From assembly GCF_005145025.1 (NCBI RefSeq), contig NZ_CP039695.1, positions 1,483,501 through 1,547,500 on the forward strand: a stretch of DNA of 64,000 nt. Direction: 5' to 3'. Source of the stretch: Novosphingobium sp. EMRT-2. Its GTDB lineage: Bacteria; Pseudomonadota; Alphaproteobacteria; Sphingomonadales; Sphingomonadaceae. The first letter of the stretch is position 1; every line of letters starts with the position of its first letter. Positions 55,650-64,000 of this stretch are shown in pieces. Under the pieces are notes generated by a model. The model saw only the letters and a list, made by a program, of their open reading frames with translations, did not search any database and had not been told where the DNA came from. A program made the position numbers and the translations under genes.

Positions 55650-55659
55650 GAGCTTTGGC

Positions 55660-57727
<2,068 letters not shown>

Positions 57728-57736
57728 CAGCCCGCA

Positions 57737-57759
57737 CGGGCAGGCCCCGCGCCTGCCCG
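57737..57759 (+). terminator. Putative terminator after ligI
   Basis: Stem CGGGCAGGC / GCCTGCCCG with loop CCCGC, 10 bases after the stop, no good T-tract. Confidence 0.55.
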
Positions 57760-57851
57760 ATCACCCCCTTGTCAGGCCGCTGCACCACCCGGCGCGCAGC
57801 GAAAAATTAAACCCCTTCGGTTAGAGGCCACTCTGACGGAAGGGACGGCAA

Positions 57852-59018
57852 GTGATCCGCACGCAACCGCATATCGAGGGCGAGACCGCGCCGCGGTCGG
57901 CTTCCGTGCGCGCGCCCAACGCGGTGGCGTTTGGCCCGGCCCTTGCCGATCCCGCCTTTTGCGCGGCATGGACCCGCCTCGAAGCGTCCGCCGCCCTGCC
58001 AACGCAGGGCCTGGCCTTCGTCACCGCGCTAGCCTGTTCGATGCTGGCCGGCGCCGACATCAACGTTTTCGCCATCACCCACGAGATCGGCGGGCAGGAA
58101 CTGGCCGCGCAGGGCTGGGAGGGACTGGCGGCGCTGCTGCCCTTGTATCGCGATGCGTCCAGCCGACCACACCGCTGGCGGATGCCCGGCGCGCGCGAGG
58201 TCTATGAACCTTGCGATGCGCTCTATGATAGCCCCGAAGCCGCGCGCCGGCTCGCCCAAGCCATCGCCGGGCAATCGCAGCCCGTCTCGCTGGACCGGAT
58301 ACCGGCGCAGTCGCTGCTCGTCCCCACGCTGCGCGCGGCGATGAAAGGGCGCGGACTGGTGTCGGTCCGGTCCGCCCTGCCCTGTCCCACGATCACGCTT
58401 GGACCGGCGTGGGAACACCCTGACGACCAGTTCAACGCCGGCCGCCGTTCCGACTTCCGCCGCGCCGCGCGCAAGGCCGCGGCCATGGGTGCCGTGACCT
58501 ACGAGGTCCACGCGCCCGATCCAGACACCTTCGACCGCTGGTTCGACGAGGCGCTCGATGTCGAACTGCACAGCTGGAAGAAGGAGGCAGGGACGGCCAT
58601 GGCCAGCGATCGCGCCAAGGCCGATTTCTTCCGGGCCTTCTTCCGCGCCGCCAGCGCCGCCGGCACGTTCCGCGTCGCCTTCGTGCGCATCGATGGACAG
58701 CCGGCCGCCATGCAGCTTGCGATCGAGCACGCCGCGCGCTTCTGGCTGTTCAAGATCGGCTACGACGAACGCTTCGGCAAATGTTCACCGGGAACGCTGC
58801 TGATGCTGCACACGCTGCAATACGCCGCCGCGCGCGGGCTGATCGCCTACGAACTGCTCGGCAATATCGAGCCATGGATTTCCGAACTGTGGACGCGCGA
58901 TCACCACGAATGCGTGCGGCTGCGCACGTATCCGTTTTCGCTCGCCGGGCTGGCGGCACTGGCCGTGGACGGCGGCGATTGGCTGCGCCAGCGCCTGTTT
59001 CCCGAAACCGGTGCCTGA
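57852..59018 (+). CDS. CelD/BcsL-type GNAT acetyltransferase
   Basis: 388 residues from GTG 57852. The C-terminal GNAT_6-like domain has GRRSDFRRAARKAAAMG, LHSWKKEAGTAM and GYDERFGKCSPGTLLMLHTLQYA. Proteins of this family are tied to polysaccharide or cellulose biosynthesis. The stop overlaps the next ATG (TGATG), so it is coupled to the proline-dehydrogenase-like gene. Confidence 0.82.
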   Translation: MIRTQPHIEGETAPRSASVRAPNAVAFGPALADPAFCAAWTRLEASAALPTQGLAFVTALACSMLAGADINVFAITHEIGGQELAAQGWEGLAALLPLYRDASSRPHRWRMPGAREVYEPCDALYDSPEAARRLAQAIAGQSQPVSLDRIPAQSLLVPTLRAAMKGRGLVSVRSALPCPTITLGPAWEHPDDQFNAGRRSDFRRAARKAAAMGAVTYEVHAPDPDTFDRWFDEALDVELHSWKKEAGTAMASDRAKADFFRAFFRAASAAGTFRVAFVRIDGQPAAMQLAIEHAARFWLFKIGYDERFGKCSPGTLLMLHTLQYAAARGLIAYELLGNIEPWISELWTRDHHECVRLRTYPFSLAGLAALAVDGGDWLRQRLFPETGA

Positions 59019-59851
59019 TGCACGGCGTGAAAGCCGCCCTGCGTGACGCGCGATATGCCCTTCCCGGCCGTCTGGGGCGCCTGCTGCCCGCGCCGGATGC
59101 GCAATCCGTCGCGCGGCTGGCGCGGCGGCTCGAACAGCGCGGGATCTGGGTAACAACGGGTTACATCCCGGGGCCGGACGCGGAACCCGCTGCCGTGGCG
59201 GCCAAGAACATCGCCGTGATCGCGCTGCTGGCAGGGCAGGACGGCACGCCGTACCTCGCGGCGAAGCTGCCAACGCTGGCGTTCGACGAGCCAGCCTTCG
59301 CCACCATCGCGCAGGCGGCAGACAGCGCCGCCATGCCTCTCCTGTTCGATGCCCACGCGCTGAAGGACGCCGGGCCGATCCACGCATATCTCGCGGCCCT
59401 GCTCCCCGAACGCCCCTGCACCGGCTGCGTTCTCCCCGCACGCTGGCGGCGCAGCATGGATGATGCGGCGCGCCTGCGCGACACCACCGCCCGCCTGCGC
59501 ATCGTCAAGGGCGAATGGGCCGATCCCGACTGGCCCGATTGCGACATGGACCACGCCTATCGCGCGCTGGTGGAAACGCTTGCCGGCCGGTCGGCCCCGG
59601 TGGCGATCGCAACGCACAAGCCGGAACTAGCGGAGCATGCGCTGCGCACCTTGCGCGCCGCCGGCACGCCGTGCGAACTCGAACAGTTGCGGGGGCTGCC
59701 GATGCGGCGCACCACGGCCATCGCGCGCAAGCTGGGTGTGCCGGTCCGCGTCTATATCCCGTTCGGCGAAGGGTGGTGGCCCTATGCGCTCGACAAGGCG
59801 CTCGCCCGCCCGTACCTGCCGCTGTGGATGCTGCGCGACCTGATCGGCTGA
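59018..59851 (+). CDS. Proline dehydrogenase-like TIM-barrel protein
   Basis: 277 residues. The PRODH pattern includes VAIATHKPELAEHALRTL, FEQL-like CELEQLRGLPM and the C-terminal VPVRVYIPFGEGWWPYALDKAL, which in true enzymes holds FAD and proline contacts. It is shorter than typical monofunctional PRODH and diverged, so it may act on another substrate. Its coupling with a CelD-like gene points to a function outside proline breakdown. Confidence 0.75.
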   Translation: MHGVKAALRDARYALPGRLGRLLPAPDAQSVARLARRLEQRGIWVTTGYIPGPDAEPAAVAAKNIAVIALLAGQDGTPYLAAKLPTLAFDEPAFATIAQAADSAAMPLLFDAHALKDAGPIHAYLAALLPERPCTGCVLPARWRRSMDDAARLRDTTARLRIVKGEWADPDWPDCDMDHAYRALVETLAGRSAPVAIATHKPELAEHALRTLRAAGTPCELEQLRGLPMRRTTAIARKLGVPVRVYIPFGEGWWPYALDKALARPYLPLWMLRDLIG

Positions 59852-59857
59852 AACGCC

Positions 59858-60892
59858 CTACTTTTGATCCGCATCCACGCGCTTGTAGTCCTCCTGGATG
59901 GCCTTGGGCACATCCTCGAAGCTGTCCCACGGCAGCGGCTTGTGCAGTTCCATCGACCAGCGTTCGAGCCATTCGATCCCGTCCTTGCCGCTATAGGGAT
60001 CGGGCGTGCGGTACGCCGGATCACGCATCGCCTGGTCCAGCGAGACCGGACGCAGCCGCTGGCGCTTCAGAATGGCGGCCAGTTCGTCCATGCTGTCCGC
60101 ATTGAGCCGCGTGGCGTGCAACAGCATGACATAGGGAATGTCGCGACCGAACAGCGCGCGCGACGCCGTGCGATACCAGCCGATCGTGCGTTCGGTATAG
60201 GCCAGGTACGTCGCGCGAATGCGCTGCCGACGGGGTTCGTCATGCCGGGCGATGGCGTCATCGTAAGGCTCGGCGAACTCCCAGTCGTCCGCGTCGATGG
60301 TGACCGGGGCGTTGTGGTAGCCATGCTCCGTCAGCCACTGCTCGATCTCGCGCTTGACCGCTTCGGGCGATCCGGTCTCCAGATAGGGGTAGCGGAACCA
60401 GCGCGGCCGGCGATGGCGTTCCGCCAGCAGTTCGCGAATGACCGGCTCGCCGCGCGCGATGTCCGCAATATAGGCCCGCGCCCCGATCTGGTTGGGCGAA
60501 TTGTGCGAGAAGGTGTGGTTGCCCAGATCCATCCCGGCATCGAGCCAGCGCCGCAGGTTGGCGATCTGGCGCGGACGGTCGAGCGCGAGCTTCCCTTCGT
60601 TGACGAAGCCCGTCGCCGGAAAATGATAATGCCGCAGACCCCGCAGGATCATCACGTTGATGTAATCGACGTAGGCCTGGCTGTTGAGCTGGGTCAGGCC
60701 CGGCAAGTCATCGAACGTCAGCGCGATCGTGCCGCGTGGCGGGCGCGCGGCCGTCTTTGGCGCGGGCTTGGCAGCGGCATTCGTCGCAACCGAGGCGTTG
60801 GGCAAGGCATGGGCATTGGGCGCGGCACGGACGGCCGGCGCCACCAGCGCCAACATTATCAGTGACGGCAGGAACGACAGGAACTTGCGCAT
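59858..60892 (-). CDS. Polysaccharide deacetylase (NodB-type), exported
   Basis: 344 residues from ATG 60892 with a signal peptide (RKFLSFLPSLIMLALVAPAVRA). NodB motifs: TFDDLPG (Asp pair) and LGNHTFSHNSP (metal His), followed by WFRYPYLETGS. It would remove acetyl or related groups from a glycan in the envelope. It is convergent with the CelD/PRODH-like pair. Confidence 0.9.
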   Translation of the reverse strand: MRKFLSFLPSLIMLALVAPAVRAAPNAHALPNASVATNAAAKPAPKTAARPPRGTIALTFDDLPGLTQLNSQAYVDYINVMILRGLRHYHFPATGFVNEGKLALDRPRQIANLRRWLDAGMDLGNHTFSHNSPNQIGARAYIADIARGEPVIRELLAERHRRPRWFRYPYLETGSPEAVKREIEQWLTEHGYHNAPVTIDADDWEFAEPYDDAIARHDEPRRQRIRATYLAYTERTIGWYRTASRALFGRDIPYVMLLHATRLNADSMDELAAILKRQRLRPVSLDQAMRDPAYRTPDPYSGKDGIEWLERWSMELHKPLPWDSFEDVPKAIQEDYKRVDADQK

Positions 60893-61003
60893 TGGCTTCC
60901 TCTGACAGCGGGCAGTCCCCGACCGCGCTCTAGCGCGGCGAGCCGGGATGCGCCACTCGTCCAAAGGTTTGCATGCCCGGCGGTCCGATCCAAATAGGAT
61001 CGA

Positions 61004-62386
<1,383 letters not shown>

Positions 62387-62448
62387 GGGATCACTCCGGA
62401 AGGGCGGTCTTATCCTACACCGGCTCGACAGCAAGGCCAGCCGGTGCG

Positions 62449-62877
62449 ATGAAAACCGCGATGCGCCAATCCCTGACCGAACTTGCCGTTCCCACGCCGG
62501 GTCGCGGCCTTCACGAAATCACGCCCGAAGTCACGGGCTGGGTCGCCGCGCAGGGGATCGAGACCGGGCTGCTGACCGTGTTCTGCCGGCATACCTCGGC
62601 CTCGCTATGCATCCAGGAAAGTGCCGCGCCCGAAGTGCGCGGCGACGTGGTCCGCTGGCTCGACCGGCTCGCGCCCGAGAACGCTGGGTACGCGCACGAC
62701 GACGAAGGGCCGGACGACATGCCGGCGCACCTCAAGGCAATCCTGACCGGCGTTTCGCTGTCGATCCCGGTTGCGGGCGGGCGCCCCGTGCTGGGCACAT
62801 GGCAGGGCATCTACCTGGTCGAACACCGCCGGGCGCCGCACCCGCGCAGGGTGGTTCTTCATCTGCTGGGGGCATAG
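62449..62877 (+). CDS. YjbQ family protein (UPF0047)
   Basis: 142 residues from ATG 62449. The family motif [14 protein letters not shown] and [22 protein letters not shown] with the C-terminal [13 protein letters not shown] is intact. Family members have weak thiamin-phosphate-synthase activity; the true role is unclear. ATG 62449 was chosen as the first residues match family starts. Confidence 0.9.
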   Translation: MKTAMRQSLTELAVPTPGRGLHEITPEVTGWVAAQGIETGLLTVFCRHTSASLCIQESAAPEVRGDVVRWLDRLAPENAGYAHDDEGPDDMPAHLKAILTGVSLSIPVAGGRPVLGTWQGIYLVEHRRAPHPRRVVLHLLGA

Positions 62878-62953
62878 GCATACCGGCGCAATCCGCGCTT
62901 CATGGTGTCACGCGAATGCGCTAACGCGGGGCCGCCCCGATCCGGAGACCCCG

Positions 62954-63718
62954 ATGTCCGCACTTCTTCGCGCTACCGTTGCCGCAGCGCTGTTGCTCTC
63001 TCCCGCCGCCGCCATCGCGCAGGAAAGCCCCGCGCCCGCAGCGAGCGCAAGCCCCGCTCTGCCGCCCGTCGATCCCGCGCGGCTACAGGCCGCCACCGCC
63101 ACGGTCGACCACATCTTCCCGGCCGGCACGTATGCCAAGATCATGAACGGCACGATGGACGGCATCGTCCGGCAATCGGTCGACAGCATGACCGCGCTGC
63201 CGATGCGCGATCTTGTCGGCCTGGCGGGCCTGAAGCCCGAGGAAGCGGCCAAGGTCGGCAAGGGCACCATCGCCGAAGTCATGGCCATTCTTGATCCCGC
63301 CTTCCGCCAGCGCACGGATCTTTCCATGGCGGTGATGCGCGACGAGATGACCACGATGATGACCCAGTTCGAGCCGGACATGCGCGCAGGGCTGGCCGAA
63401 GCCTATGCCCGCCGTTTCTCCGCCGCCCAGCTCGACGAGATGAACCGCTTTTTCGCCACGCCCACGGGCAGGGAATATGCCAGCAATTCGATGACACTGT
63501 TCATGGACCCGGCCGTCATGGGCCGGATGCAGGCGCTGCTGCCGCAGATCATGCGCCAGATGCCGGCGATGGTCCAGAAGATGACCGCCGCCACCGCCAA
63601 CCTGCCCAAGCCGCGCCGCTATAGCGACCTGACAGCGACGGAACGCGCACGGCTTGCCCAGCTGCTCGGCCTCAGCGAGGCCGATCTGGCAGGGCGCCAG
63701 CCGCGCAAGGGCCAGTAG
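62954..63718 (+). CDS. DUF2059-like exported protein
   Basis: 254 residues with a signal peptide (SALLRATVAAALLLSPAAAIA). The domain has VDHIFPAGTYAKIMNGTMDGIVRQSVDSM, RFSAAQLDEMNRFFATPTGREYASNSMTLF, matching DUF2059. Likely periplasmic; function unknown. Confidence 0.78.
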   Translation: MSALLRATVAAALLLSPAAAIAQESPAPAASASPALPPVDPARLQAATATVDHIFPAGTYAKIMNGTMDGIVRQSVDSMTALPMRDLVGLAGLKPEEAAKVGKGTIAEVMAILDPAFRQRTDLSMAVMRDEMTTMMTQFEPDMRAGLAEAYARRFSAAQLDEMNRFFATPTGREYASNSMTLFMDPAVMGRMQALLPQIMRQMPAMVQKMTAATANLPKPRRYSDLTATERARLAQLLGLSEADLAGRQPRKGQ

Positions 63719-63738
63719 AGCAAAGCACCGGCGCGCGT

Positions 63739-64000
63739 TCAGTCCGCGGGGTTGTACTTCGCCAGGAACACGTCGAGCCGGTCCAGCCATTGCTGCATGT
63801 TGGCGCTGGTGGAAAAGCCATGGCCTTCGCCTTCCAGCGTGTAGAACTCATAGGGTTTGCCGGAGAGCTTGAGCGCGTCGGCAAACAGTTTCGACTGCTT
63901 GAAGGGCACGCGCTGGTCCTCGGTTCCGTGCATCATCAGCACCGGCACCCGCAGGCGATCCAGCGTGAACAGCGGCGATACGGTCTTGAGGTCGAACGTT
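63739..64000 (-). CDS. S9-family (prolyl oligopeptidase-like) peptidase, C-terminus only
   Basis: The frame enters from the right edge (TFDLKTVSPLFTLDRLRVPVLMMHGTEDQRVP) and ends ...FLAKYNPAD. It has the catalytic Asp (HGTED) and His (GEGHGF) of the alpha/beta hydrolase domain of S9 peptidases. The nucleophile Ser and propeller are beyond the window. Confidence 0.85.
   Translation of the reverse strand, partial: TFDLKTVSPLFTLDRLRVPVLMMHGTEDQRVPFKQSKLFADALKLSGKPYEFYTLEGEGHGFSTSANMQQWLDRLDVFLAKYNPAD

Overview
The window looks like a chromosomal segment of a GC-rich sphingomonad (Novosphingobium, Sphingobium or a close relative). The evidence is a complete protocatechuate 4,5-cleavage (lig) gene set, lignostilbene-dioxygenase-type and TonB-receptor genes, and alphaproteobacterial-style intergenic palindromes. 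No rRNA, tRNA or CRISPR array was found. Both ends of the window cut through genes.

Region 1 (1 to about 17,000) is accessory DNA: a decayed prophage or integrated element. It holds a phage-type gene cut by the left edge, a toxin-antitoxin pair with tandem operators, a tail tape-measure gene truncated at a deletion junction near 2,930, a chain of overlapping small early genes on the minus strand, a tyrosine integrase, a frameshifted winged-helix protein, and a complete IS21-family element (8,792-11,581) with a 7-bp target duplication. A run of poorly characterised envelope and small proteins follows (11.7-16.5 kb).

Region 2 (17-40 kb) is metabolic chromosome. It carries a GST, a three-subunit periplasmic molybdenum hydroxylase (2Fe-2S, MoCo and triheme cytochrome subunits), and a block bracketed by a PAS histidine kinase and two FixJ-type regulators that contains a hydrolase, a conserved protein and a TonB receptor. 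Next come an aldehyde dehydrogenase/aldo-keto reductase pair, AhpD-like and chloroperoxidase-like genes, an OmpR/EnvZ-type system beside an EF-hand protein, a rhodanese/AhpD-like/thioredoxin-2 group, and an AsnC regulator divergent from phenylalanine 4-hydroxylase.

Region 3 (40.7-49.4 kb) looks like one regulon. It contains a TonB receptor, a MarR repressor, an NTF2-like protein, a frameshifted short-chain dehydrogenase, a Tat-exported dienelactone hydrolase, a lignostilbene-type dioxygenase and a CmcJ-like protein. Four near-identical 19-bp inverted repeats (TTGTWWG-N5-CWWACAA) lie in front of its transcription units. I infer a pathway that converts lignin-derived dimers through a stilbene to aromatic aldehydes.

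Region 4 (49.4-57.8 kb) is the protocatechuate 4,5-cleavage cluster. A minus-strand operon (a DUF1932 dehydrogenase, ligJ, ligA, ligB, then ligC after a terminator-like hairpin) and a plus-strand operon (ligK, ligU, ligI) flank a LysR regulator with two HTH domains. A shared palindrome, GCATWWNNTTATGC, lies in front of both operons. Together they would take protocatechuate to pyruvate and oxaloacetate. Region 5 (57.8-64 kb) is housekeeping or uncharacterised: a CelD-like acetyltransferase, a proline-dehydrogenase-like protein, a polysaccharide deacetylase, fumC, yjbQ, a DUF2059 protein and the C-terminus of an S9 peptidase.
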